A stretch of 6,486 nt of DNA from Methanobacteriota archaeon (lineage in GTDB: Archaea; Thermoplasmatota; Thermoplasmata; RBG-16-68-12): positions 1 to 6,486 of the forward strand of contig VBMC01000134.1 in the NCBI GenBank assembly GCA_005879015.1, in the 5' to 3' direction. Made by a program: the position numbers and the translations under genes. Below the pieces are notes generated by a model that was not told where the DNA came from, made no database searches, and saw nothing but the letters and a program-made list of their open reading frames with translations. This document shows positions 1 to 6,300 of this stretch, in pieces. Position 1 is the stretch's first letter; each line of letters begins with the position of its first letter.

Positions 1-1
1 G

Positions 2-748
2 GTCGCGCAAGCCTATCTCGACGACTTGGCCAACGGCCCTCGAGACGGCGACGGTTCGCTCCCGCTCGAGCGGCTGAGCGCCCTGGCCCGACGCAACGGC
101 ACGACCGAGGTGAACATCACCCTGACGGAGCTCTTCCCCCAGGAGACGGCGAACCTCCTCACTGTCATCGATCCCCGCTTCCACCTGGGCATGAGCGCGT
201 TGTCGCTCCGCATCGTGCCGGCCAGGAACCAGGAGGACGGGGCCACGTACGATCTCGTTCAGGCCAGCGCTCGGTCCTCCCGGAAATCGACGAACACCGA
301 CGCGGCGAATGTGGACGCCGATCCGACGTCCCCGTGGGAACGGGAGGGGATCACGAAAAAGGATTGGGCCCTCCTTCTCCGAGATCTCTCGAAACGCAAG
401 GGGAAGCTGGACCCGCCGCCGCGAGAGAATGCTCGCGATCGGGAATCCTACCTCTCTCTGAGGGAACTCATCTTGACCGATGCCGCCGCGCGGAAATCCT
501 TCGGCGGCGTCCATTGGAAGGGGAAGCCAAGCGGCCTCGTGCTCTTGTCCGAGCTCCTCTCCAAAGGAAGTCTCGTGCCCGACGTGGAAACGGACGGCGA
601 TTACCTGGAGGCGGAACTCGATCACCTCGATCAGGATCTCGAGGGCCGAGAGGGCGCGTGGGACGTGGGTCACGGTTGGACCGTCCTCCGCGAGAAAGGA
701 ACCGGCGGAGTCACGACCTATCGGGCCAAGGGCAAACCGGGCGACTGA
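2..748 (+). CDS. Unrecognised hydrophilic protein, 3' part (5' end outside window)
   Basis: The frame is open from the first complete codon at base 2 to a TGA at 746-748, giving 248 visible residues, so the start lies upstream. A TTG at 26 is only an internal candidate, because the frame continues to its left without a stop. I do not recognise a family. The visible N-terminal 75 or so residues look folded, with alternating hydrophobic strands (VNITLTELF, ALSLRIV). A polar Ser/Thr/Asn/Asp-rich linker follows around residues 90-120. The C-terminal part is highly charged, with an acidic stretch (YLEAELDHLDQDLEG) and a basic tail. There are no membrane segments, signal peptide or nucleotide-binding motif. 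It converges on the GAP1-like gene and overlaps its 3' end by 31 bases. Whether it belongs functionally with the GTPase cluster cannot be told from the sequence. Confidence 0.7.
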   Translation, partial: VAQAYLDDLANGPRDGDGSLPLERLSALARRNGTTEVNITLTELFPQETANLLTVIDPRFHLGMSALSLRIVPARNQEDGATYDLVQASARSSRKSTNTDAANVDADPTSPWEREGITKKDWALLLRDLSKRKGKLDPPPRENARDRESYLSLRELILTDAAARKSFGGVHWKGKPSGLVLLSELLSKGSLVPDVETDGDYLEAELDHLDQDLEGREGAWDVGHGWTVLREKGTGGVTTYRAKGKPGD

Positions 749-1578
749 CGCACGATCTCGGTCAGCTTTTGATACACGTCGTCCCGGTCCATGACGCGCG
801 GCAGCACGGGCTCGGCGAGGGCGCTTTCCAGGATGGCCCAGCTCGAGTCGGCCCGGACACCCCGCGGCGCGACGACTAAGTTGAAGAAGTTCATCGCGGA
901 GGACCGAGGCGTTTCGCTGATGGCCGTCATGATCGGGAGTCCGCATCCCCAGCACAGAAGTTCGAAGACGAAGTTGAGGGTCGTGTTGCGTGCCTCGGGT
1001 GTCGTATTTCGGCACAAGAGGAGGGTCCGGCTCGTCGCATCGGCCATGATCCGGGTCGCGAGCGTCTCGAGGGCGGGGAAGGTGAGGTGCCGATGGATTC
1101 CAAGGCCGAAGGGAACCTGGCGATCCTCTTCGGATCGGGTGGGGATTTCGAGGGGCACCATCTCTCCCATGAGATCGGGCTCCTTTCGTTCGAGCTCGCC
1201 CATGGCACGGAAGACCGAGTCGAGCGTGATCCGGCCCGATCGGAGCGGTTCCGTGTGCCCGACAACCGTGTGATTCGCGAACGTCGGCCTCCCCGCCTCG
1301 TCGGGCGGTCCCCGGGTGATCCGGGACAGGAGGATCTCGCGCCCGCCGTGGACGGGGTGGATCATGTGCAGATCGATCGGGTCCTCGTACGATTGCGCGG
1401 TGGCCGCGCGGATCGGCGTGTAGTGCCCGCGAAGGTATTGGTCATACAAGCCCGCGTCGAGACCCTTCGAGACGGCCTTTGTCGTGTACCCGGTCCCAGG
1501 GACCGCGCCGTACAGCCAGTGGTCGAAGACCACGAACACTCCGTCCGTGGATGCATGCCGGGATTCCGCGGTTCCCAT
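718..1578 (-). CDS. GAP1-like GTPase-associated protein (N-terminal plus middle domains)
   Basis: A 286-residue protein starting at ATG 1578 and ending in TAG. The N-terminal part (about residues 14-136) has the pattern I associate with GTPase-associated protein 1 N domains. It opens with a strand carrying LYG then GTGY (21-31), followed by KGLD (38-41), and then a D-E-A-G-R-P-x-F-A-N-H-x-V-V core (93-106). That core matches the GR-P-x-x-F-x-H-x-L/V signature of the family. Residues about 150-286 resemble the middle domain: a helical stretch, a hydrophobic strand (TLLLC, 185-189), then VFELLCWGCGLP and FFNLVVAP. No NTPase or catalytic motif is visible, so it is probably a non-enzymatic partner or adaptor. 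It starts 11 bases after the stop of GTPase A, so the two are almost certainly one operon. It is much shorter than the bacterial GAP1 proteins I recall and has no C-terminal extension. The assignment rests on motif recognition and is moderately secure; a profile search was not possible. Confidence 0.72.
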   Translation of the reverse strand: MGTAESRHASTDGVFVVFDHWLYGAVPGTGYTTKAVSKGLDAGLYDQYLRGHYTPIRAATAQSYEDPIDLHMIHPVHGGREILLSRITRGPPDEAGRPTFANHTVVGHTEPLRSGRITLDSVFRAMGELERKEPDLMGEMVPLEIPTRSEEDRQVPFGLGIHRHLTFPALETLATRIMADATSRTLLLCRNTTPEARNTTLNFVFELLCWGCGLPIMTAISETPRSSAMNFFNLVVAPRGVRADSSWAILESALAEPVLPRVMDRDDVYQKLTEIVRQSPGLPLAR

Positions 1579-1589
1579 GGTGTCGCCCG

Positions 1590-2597
1590 CTACGCTGCCC
1601 GAGCCAGGGCCTGGGCCTGGAACTTCTCCGCCTCGAGGACCTCGTCGGGGATCTTGTGGGCGATGTCTCGGAAGTGCTCGATGAACTCGACGTACTCGTC
1701 GTACGAGAAATCGGGCTCGCCGCCGCCTTCCGGCGCAAACCCGGTCCGGACGATCTTCGATTGCCCGACCGGCTCCATGCCTTCATGCTGTTCCGTTCGA
1801 ACCCAGCTCAGGAAGTACGCGGCCTTGTCCATGCTGACGCCGGCGATCTTGCCGCCACGGATCTGGGACAGGGTTTGCGGGACGAAGACTCGGAGCAAGG
1901 CCTCTGCGTAGTCCTTTCGTGCGCGCTTGTTCTCGGGGAATCCGCGATGGAGGCCCAATCGAGCGAGAACGTCGTCCTTGAGGGTGTCGAACTTGGAGAG
2001 GACAAAGGCGGGGTAGATTCTCGGCGCGTCGGCCTTGACCCCCGAATCCTTTAGCCGGTCATACTCCTGCCTCTTGTACGTCTGGAAGGCGACGAGCAGT
2101 TTCGCGACCGTGCTATCGTACCGCAGCATCTTCTTGTATGCGGGCGTGTCGATATCGGTCGTCATCTTGCTGCAGTCGACCAAGACGCAGACGACGACGC
2201 TCTTCAGGAGCTGTTGGATGAGCGGCCGCGAGGCGATCCCGGTCTCGATGAACTCCTCGATGTCTTCGCCCGAGACGTCGTAGGCGGAGAACCGAAGGGT
2301 CGAGAACGGGTGGACCCAGTTCTGTTGACGGATGTAGTACGGCAGCTTGCCGACGACCTTGCGGAGGTAACCGAAGACGAATCCGAGTTCCGTGATTTCT
2401 TCCTTCAGCGTGGCGCTCGGGAATCGGCCGTCTTTCATGCCTTCGTAGACCGCCGACATGATGTTCAGCGATTGGATCGGCGCGTGGAAACGGAAGTCAT
2501 CTTGGACCCCCGTCCCGTATTTGACTTGGGCGCTGTAGAGGAGCCCCAAGAACGTCGTCTTCCCGGAGGCTCGGTCTCCTAGGAGTGCACAGGGCAT
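1590..2597 (-). CDS. GTPase A: P-loop (TRAFAC-like, double-GTPase type) with complete G motifs
   Basis: A 335-residue P-loop GTPase, probably cytosolic. It starts at ATG 2597, only six residues before the P-loop, which fits the family. Visible motifs are: G1/Walker A G7-DRAS-G12-K13-T14-T15; a conserved DDFRFHA segment at 33-39 that may hold the switch I region; G3 D107-V-S-G110; a hydrophobic strand VVVCVLVD (134-141); and G4 S201-K-F-D204, a variant of NKxD. A late strand YFLSWVRT (261-268) may bear the G5 function, and the C terminus is helical (E-Y-V-E-F-I-E). The short P-loop offset and lack of translation-factor domains suit the 'double-GTPase' families that occur with GAP1 proteins. 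The downstream GAP1-like gene supports this. It is clearly paralogous to GTPase B. A TATA-like box 27 bases ahead of the ATG suggests its own, leaderless promoter. Confidence 0.87.
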   Translation of the reverse strand: MPCALLGDRASGKTTFLGLLYSAQVKYGTGVQDDFRFHAPIQSLNIMSAVYEGMKDGRFPSATLKEEITELGFVFGYLRKVVGKLPYYIRQQNWVHPFSTLRFSAYDVSGEDIEEFIETGIASRPLIQQLLKSVVVCVLVDCSKMTTDIDTPAYKKMLRYDSTVAKLLVAFQTYKRQEYDRLKDSGVKADAPRIYPAFVLSKFDTLKDDVLARLGLHRGFPENKRARKDYAEALLRVFVPQTLSQIRGGKIAGVSMDKAAYFLSWVRTEQHEGMEPVGQSKIVRTGFAPEGGGEPDFSYDEYVEFIEHFRDIAHKIPDEVLEAEKFQAQALARAA

Positions 2598-2620
2598 GTC
2601 ACGGTGCAGCCCCGCTATCC

Positions 2621-2628
2621 ATACTTAA
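2621..2628 (-). promoter_or_regulatory. TATA-like box for GTPase A, probably leaderless
   Basis: On the minus strand this reads TTAAGTAT, preceded by a purine-containing TTAGGA that could serve as a BRE. Its centre is 27 bases ahead of the A of the GTPase A start codon, the spacing expected of an archaeal TATA box to the transcription start. No Shine-Dalgarno stands between. Together these suggest a leaderless transcript carrying GTPase A and the GAP1-like gene. This holds only if the organism is archaeal. Confidence 0.45.
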
Positions 2629-2683
2629 TCCTAACTTCGACGTTATCATGACTGCGACGACCTACGCCCGACGAACGTGCAAT

Positions 2684-3604
2684 CTAGGCGCGTCCAGCCG
2701 CCGCGAGGTCGCCGAGGGCCGTCAGAAAGGCGAGGTACTCGTCGCTCGAAAAGTCCGGCTCCCAGCCGACCGCGCCGCTGTGGCGAAGCCGAATTTTCTC
2801 CCCGCGCCCGGGCGCCGGATGGTCCGTCCGCACCCAGCTGAAAAAATACGCGGGTGCCCCGAACCGAAGCCCTCGGTCCTTCCGAGCCTCAATCGCCGCG
2901 ATGGTCTTCGGCATGTTGCGATCCGCGAGCGCCTTGCCGTACGCGGCATGCGGCCCTCTCCTGCGGACGTCCGGCGGCGCCGACTCAAGATCTAAAAGGC
3001 GCAACGAGTCCGGGTCGACGCGATCAAACTTTGAGAACACGAAGATCGGTTGCAGCGATGCGGCCGCGCTATGAGCCCGCGAACGTTGGATTGCGGTCAA
3101 CAGCCCCTCGACCGCGGCGTCGAGCTTCGCCGTGGGAGCCAAGGGTGCGTCCCCGTCGGCGACAGCAAGTTCCGTCGCGTCGACCATGATGACGACAGCA
3201 TCGCTGATGAGTGCCTCATTCAATGTGACGTGACCAATGGAGCTCCCTGGTTCGACCGATTGAGCGAGGTCGTCCGCGAAGGATTTCAGCAAAATCAACC
3301 GGAAAAGATCGGCGTTGTCGGAGACGGGGTTTCTTCCTCGCCGAGACAGGATTCCGAGTCTGGACCTCGGAGGGCTCAGCCGAAAAGCAATCTCCCGAAC
3401 CCCCTCTTTCGTCGCGGAATCGGGAAAGGCGCCTGACATCAACCTTTGGAAAACGCCGCTAATCTCGTCGAGGGACTCGAACGAGGCGTGGAAGCGGAAG
3501 TCGTCCGCTTTTTCCGAGCCGAACTTCACTTGGGCCGCATAGAGGAGGCCCAGGAACGTCGTCTTGCCGGAATTGCGATTTCCGACAATTACGACTCGCG
3601 GCAT
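2684..3604 (-). CDS. GTPase B: paralogue of GTPase A with degenerate G3 motif
   Basis: A 306-residue protein from ATG 3604. A TTG at 3613 would add three residues, but a GTGAGGG stretch abuts that TTG and sits about 10 bases from the ATG, so the ATG is preferred. It retains G1/Walker A G8-NRNS-G13-K14-T15-T16 and the shared DDFRFHA segment (34-40). It also keeps a hydrophobic strand ending VVIMVDATE (137-145), G4 S191-K-F-D194, the YFFSWVRT strand (253-260) and the EPDFSSDEY C-terminal segment. Aligned to GTPase A, the G3 DxxG is replaced by K107-S-F-A110, which removes the Mg/water-coordinating aspartate and the switch II glycine. It may therefore bind nucleotide without efficient hydrolysis and act as a regulatory partner of GTPase A. 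It lies 86 bases upstream of GTPase A on the same strand and is divergent from the hydrolase-AAA+ gene. The family call is firm; the pseudo-GTPase role is inference. Confidence 0.85.
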   Translation of the reverse strand: MPRVVIVGNRNSGKTTFLGLLYAAQVKFGSEKADDFRFHASFESLDEISGVFQRLMSGAFPDSATKEGVREIAFRLSPPRSRLGILSRRGRNPVSDNADLFRLILLKSFADDLAQSVEPGSSIGHVTLNEALISDAVVIMVDATELAVADGDAPLAPTAKLDAAVEGLLTAIQRSRAHSAAASLQPIFVFSKFDRVDPDSLRLLDLESAPPDVRRRGPHAAYGKALADRNMPKTIAAIEARKDRGLRFGAPAYFFSWVRTDHPAPGRGEKIRLRHSGAVGWEPDFSSDEYLAFLTALGDLAAAGRA

Positions 3605-3679
3605 CCGCGGCAACCCTCACGACGTGACATCGGAAAGTCCTATCCCCGGCAGAGTCGGATCTCGCGCCCCTCTCGTTTG

Positions 3680-5524
3680 ATGCGGAAACTTATATTCCTC
3701 GTCGCAGTGGCCCCCCGGCGGAGGTGTGGACTGGAACAACAAATCCGTTTCTGCTCCTCCAAAGATGGGGTACGCATCGCCTGCGGGATGACCGGCGACG
3801 GTCCCCCGCTCGTTCGGGCGGCGAATTGGCTGAGCCACGTTCAGTTCGATCTGGAAAGCCCTGTCTGGCGGCATTGGATCGAGGAATTTTCGAGGTTCCA
3901 TCGATATGTCCGGTACGACGAACGGGGATGCGGTTTGTCCGATTGGATCGTCGATGACTTTTCGTTCGATGCGTGGGTCCACGACCTCGAGGCGGTCGTC
4001 GATTCGCTCGGAGTTGAACGGTTCGTATTGATGGGCTTGTCGCAGGGCGGCGCGGTCGGCATTGCGTACGCCGTCCGGCATCCGGAACGTGTCAGCCATC
4101 TCGTGTTGTACGGTACCTACGCCGTCGGTTGGGCCAAGGGCCTCCCAGAGGAAGCCGTCGAGGAATACCGAGCCCAGATCCAGTTGACCCGGATGGGGTG
4201 GGGACGGGATAATCCGGCGTATCGCCAGATGTTCACCTCTCAGTTCATCCCGGAAGCGACGCCCGAGCAGGCTCGTTGGTTCAATGAGCTTCAACGGAAC
4301 TCGACTTCCCCGGAGAACGCCGCGCAGTTCCAAACCGAGTTCGGAAAAATCGATGTCCAGGACCTCCTGCCTCAGGTCCGAGTTCCGACGATCGTGTTTC
4401 ACGCGCAAGGGGACAAGGTGGTGCCCTTCGAAGCCGGTCGGCGCGTGGCCGCCGGGATTCCCGGAGCTCGGTTTGTGCCGCTCGACGGGGAGAATCACAT
4501 TCTGCTCGGCGACGAGCCGGCGTGGCCGAGATTCCTGTACGAGGCGCGCCGGTTCATCGGAGTTAAGGAAGAGCTCCTGGCGGAGCGGCGTTCGGCGATG
4601 GGCGGCTCGCTCGCGGGGCGAGCCACATCAGCGGTCGGAGCCGAAGAGAAAACAGCGCGGGAGGCGTACGCGGTCCTTTCCGGCCTGACGGCTGTGAGCC
4701 TCTCCTTGTATCGCGTCGCCGGGAACTATGTGCGATATGATCACGTCGCGCGGAACCTCCTAAAGGATGCCCGGCAAAAGATTATCGCTGCGTTCCGGGT
4801 TCCGTCCGCGAAACGGGAGAACTACCTCTTCTGGGCGCCGCCAGGAAGCGGGAAGACGTACTTCGTCGAAGAGGTCGCCGGCTCACTCGGTCAGGTCGCG
4901 CAATATCGCGCACTCAATCTCGCCGAACTCACCGAAACCGAGTTCCGCGTCGCCCTGGACGAGCTGGTCGATCAGAAGGCGCCGTTTCTCTGCTTGATTG
5001 ACGAGATCGACGCCAAGTCGGATTCGAGTTGGCCCTATGAGCTGCTCCTTCCCCTTTTCGATTCGACATCCATCGAGGGAGCCCGTCGCGCGTTCGTCGT
5101 CGCGGGAAGTTCCGGCACAAGTCTCGGAGAAATGAAGGCGCGGATTGGTTCGCGCCCGAAAGGATCGGACCTCCTGAGTCGGATTCCGAGCGACAACGAA
5201 TACCCGATTCCCGCCATGGGCGTCGGCGACCGCATCGTGGTCGCCTTGAGTCAATTCCGACTTGCGGGGAAGCGGCTGGGTCGTGACGTGGGCGAGGTGG
5301 AGAAACTCGGACTCTACTTCATCGCCCTCAATCCGCGGTTCGGGAGTGCTCGGGCTCTCCACGAGTTGGCGGTGCGCGCGGTGGAACGGATGCCTCCCGG
5401 AGATGATCGGGTCAAGTACGACAATCTCTTCAGCCCTGGGGATCCCGAGAACAAGGCATTCTGGGGGCAGTCCCTTCCAATTGCCGCGGATCTTTCAGGG
5501 ACCTTCCTCGCGTTACAAGACTAG
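3680..5524 (+). CDS. Alpha/beta-hydrolase fused to AAA+ ATPase
   Basis: A 614-residue two-domain protein if read from ATG 3680. Residues about 18-295 form an alpha/beta-hydrolase. The nucleophile is S121 in G-L-S-Q-G-G, the likely acid is D245 (A-Q-G-D) and the histidine is H273 (E-N-H-I). The motif YDERGCGLSDW (79-89) and the opening E-Q-Q-I-R-F-C resemble the hydrolase module found in bacterial multidomain regulators, fused to cyclase, TPR or LuxR-type domains. A linker of about 80 residues follows. The AAA+ domain runs from about 378 to 575: Walker A A386-PPGSG-K392-T, Walker B L-I-D441-E-I-D444, a sensor-1-like V-A-G-S-S, a possible arginine finger R501 in S-D-L-L-S-R, and a sensor-2-like region around F-G-S-A-R. 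The substrate is unknown. The start is uncertain: homology to the module begins near 3731, where CTG has GGAGG six bases ahead, while ATG 3680 lies upstream of a TATA-like box. It is divergent from GTPase B, suggesting co-regulation. Confidence 0.88.
   Translation: MRKLIFLVAVAPRRRCGLEQQIRFCSSKDGVRIACGMTGDGPPLVRAANWLSHVQFDLESPVWRHWIEEFSRFHRYVRYDERGCGLSDWIVDDFSFDAWVHDLEAVVDSLGVERFVLMGLSQGGAVGIAYAVRHPERVSHLVLYGTYAVGWAKGLPEEAVEEYRAQIQLTRMGWGRDNPAYRQMFTSQFIPEATPEQARWFNELQRNSTSPENAAQFQTEFGKIDVQDLLPQVRVPTIVFHAQGDKVVPFEAGRRVAAGIPGARFVPLDGENHILLGDEPAWPRFLYEARRFIGVKEELLAERRSAMGGSLAGRATSAVGAEEKTAREAYAVLSGLTAVSLSLYRVAGNYVRYDHVARNLLKDARQKIIAAFRVPSAKRENYLFWAPPGSGKTYFVEEVAGSLGQVAQYRALNLAELTETEFRVALDELVDQKAPFLCLIDEIDAKSDSSWPYELLLPLFDSTSIEGARRAFVVAGSSGTSLGEMKARIGSRPKGSDLLSRIPSDNEYPIPAMGVGDRIVVALSQFRLAGKRLGRDVGEVEKLGLYFIALNPRFGSARALHELAVRAVERMPPGDDRVKYDNLFSPGDPENKAFWGQSLPIAADLSGTFLALQD
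3683..3696 (+). promoter_or_regulatory. BRE/TATA-like element between the divergent genes
   Basis: CGGAAA followed by CTTATATT (3689-3696) is the most AT-rich stretch of the divergent region. It matches the archaeal BRE-plus-TATA pattern on the plus strand, placing a transcription start near 3717-3721, ahead of a GGAGG at 3720. The box is nearly symmetric (AATATAAG on the minus strand), so it could also position transcription of GTPase B, with a start near 3666 and a leader of about 60 bases. It overlaps the first codons of the hydrolase-AAA+ gene if ATG 3680 is used, which argues for a later start. Confidence 0.45.
3720..3726 (+). promoter_or_regulatory. Shine-Dalgarno-like GGAGGTG that may decide the hydrolase-AAA+ start
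   Basis: GGAGGTG is a near-full complement to the usual 16S rRNA 3' tail. It lies six bases (counted from GGAGG) before the in-frame CTG at 3731, exactly where the conserved hydrolase domain begins. No ATG, GTG or TTG in this frame is suitably spaced. Either the gene uses a CTG start, or the match is chance within a GC-rich N-terminal extension. Confidence 0.4.
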
Positions 5525-5556
5525 AAGCGGGCCGGCGGGCTTGAGCCTCGAACCCC

Positions 5557-6249
5557 TCACCCCTGCAGTGACAATCGCGCCTTCAGGAACCGGATCGTCC
5601 GCTCCCAAGCAACCTCGGCCGCTCGAGGATTGTACGAGTCGGCTCGGTCCTCCTCGAAGAACCAGTGGGTCGTCCCGGGATACGCGTGGAACGTAACGTC
5701 CTTCCCGATTGTGTGGAGGAGCTTCTCGAGATCGGCCACCGAAGTAGCGGATTCAAATTCGTCCGTCTCCGCGAAATGACCGAGGAAGGCCGCCTTCGTC
5801 TTGGAAAGCTTCGCCGTATCGTAGTCGCCTTCCCGGGTCCCGTAGAAGAGGACGACCGCAGCCACGTCCCCGGGGAACTCCTGCACCAATCCGAGACCCA
5901 AGAACGCCCCTAGGGAGAAGCCAATCACACCGAGGCGCTTTCCCCGCACCGCCGGATGTGTTTGAAGCCCCCTCACAGAGCCCGCGATGTCTCGCTTGGC
6001 GGCTTCATCATCGAGTTTCGAAACGAGCTTCTTAGCCTCGTCCCGGATCGCCGCGGTTGCCCCGCGGTACAGGTCGGGAGCAAACGCGACGAATCCGGCC
6101 GTTGCGAGCCGATCGCAGAGGCCCTTGAGGAAATCGGTGAGACCCCACCACGCGTGAAGGACGAGGACGCCCGGCCCGTTCCCCTTCTTCGGGATTGCCA
6201 GGTATCCCGAGACCGTTCCATCCGAGCTCTTCAGCTTGACCATTCCCAT
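5557..6249 (-). CDS. Dienelactone hydrolase family protein
   Basis: A 230-residue single-domain alpha/beta-hydrolase from ATG 6249; ATG 6243 is a near-equal alternative and would give 228 residues. Frames further upstream have no family sequence, so longer versions are unlikely. Family features are the early strand GVLVLHAWWGL (27-37), FAPDLYRG (56-63), the nucleophile elbow G110-F-S112-L-G114, the acid in ETDEF (D163), and the histidine in G-T-T-H195-W. The length matches the dienelactone hydrolase family. Classical dienelactone hydrolases use cysteine as nucleophile; here it is serine, as in many members of unknown substrate, so a carboxylic-ester hydrolase is as far as the call can go. AAGG sits nine bases before the ATG and GTGAT closer in. 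It is convergent with the hydrolase-AAA+ gene, with 32 bases between stops, and is probably an independent metabolic gene. Confidence 0.9.
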   Translation of the reverse strand: MGMVKLKSSDGTVSGYLAIPKKGNGPGVLVLHAWWGLTDFLKGLCDRLATAGFVAFAPDLYRGATAAIRDEAKKLVSKLDDEAAKRDIAGSVRGLQTHPAVRGKRLGVIGFSLGAFLGLGLVQEFPGDVAAVVLFYGTREGDYDTAKLSKTKAAFLGHFAETDEFESATSVADLEKLLHTIGKDVTFHAYPGTTHWFFEEDRADSYNPRAAEVAWERTIRFLKARLSLQG

Positions 6250-6292
6250 GTTATCACATTCCTTGGAGGAGAGGGCCCGAATCGGCGTCTGC

Positions 6293-6300
6293 AACTTAAG
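6293..6300 (-). promoter_or_regulatory. Possible TATA-like box upstream of dienelactone hydrolase gene
   Basis: The minus strand reads CTTAAGTT here, the best AT-rich element ahead of the gene. It would place a transcription start near 6270 and a leader of about 20 bases containing AAGG and GTGAT before the ATG. The match is weak. The rest of 6301-6486 shows no coding region or RNA gene that I can support. A second TTAAG element at 6462-6469, in opposite orientation, could belong to a gene beyond the window. Confidence 0.3.

Noticed and set aside
2..748. Left-edge protein as a GASH-type helical partner of the GTPase system
   Set aside because: I see no GASH-like helical repeat pattern, the gene is on the opposite strand from the GAP1/GTPase operon, and nothing beyond proximity supports the idea.
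1087..1911. A 274-codon plus-strand open frame across the GAP1-like and GTPase A genes
   Set aside because: It spans two well-supported minus-strand genes and their boundary, and its product is Arg/Pro-rich with no motif, typical of a shadow frame.
3446..3679. N-terminal extension of the hydrolase-AAA+ protein back to a TTG at 3446
   Set aside because: These codons are antisense to the P-loop region of GTPase B and have no relation to the hydrolase family, so the extension is only an open frame.
3617..4498. A 293-codon open frame on the minus strand opposite the hydrolase domain
   Set aside because: It lies wholly antisense to a domain with a clear catalytic triad, its protein is low in recognisable structure, and long antisense frames are common in GC-rich DNA.
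5525..5550. Inverted-repeat-like AAGC...GCTT and GGCT-TG-AGCC between the convergent stops, as a terminator
   Set aside because: The stems are only four pairs long with internal mismatches, and there is no T run on either strand. I cannot support a terminator call.
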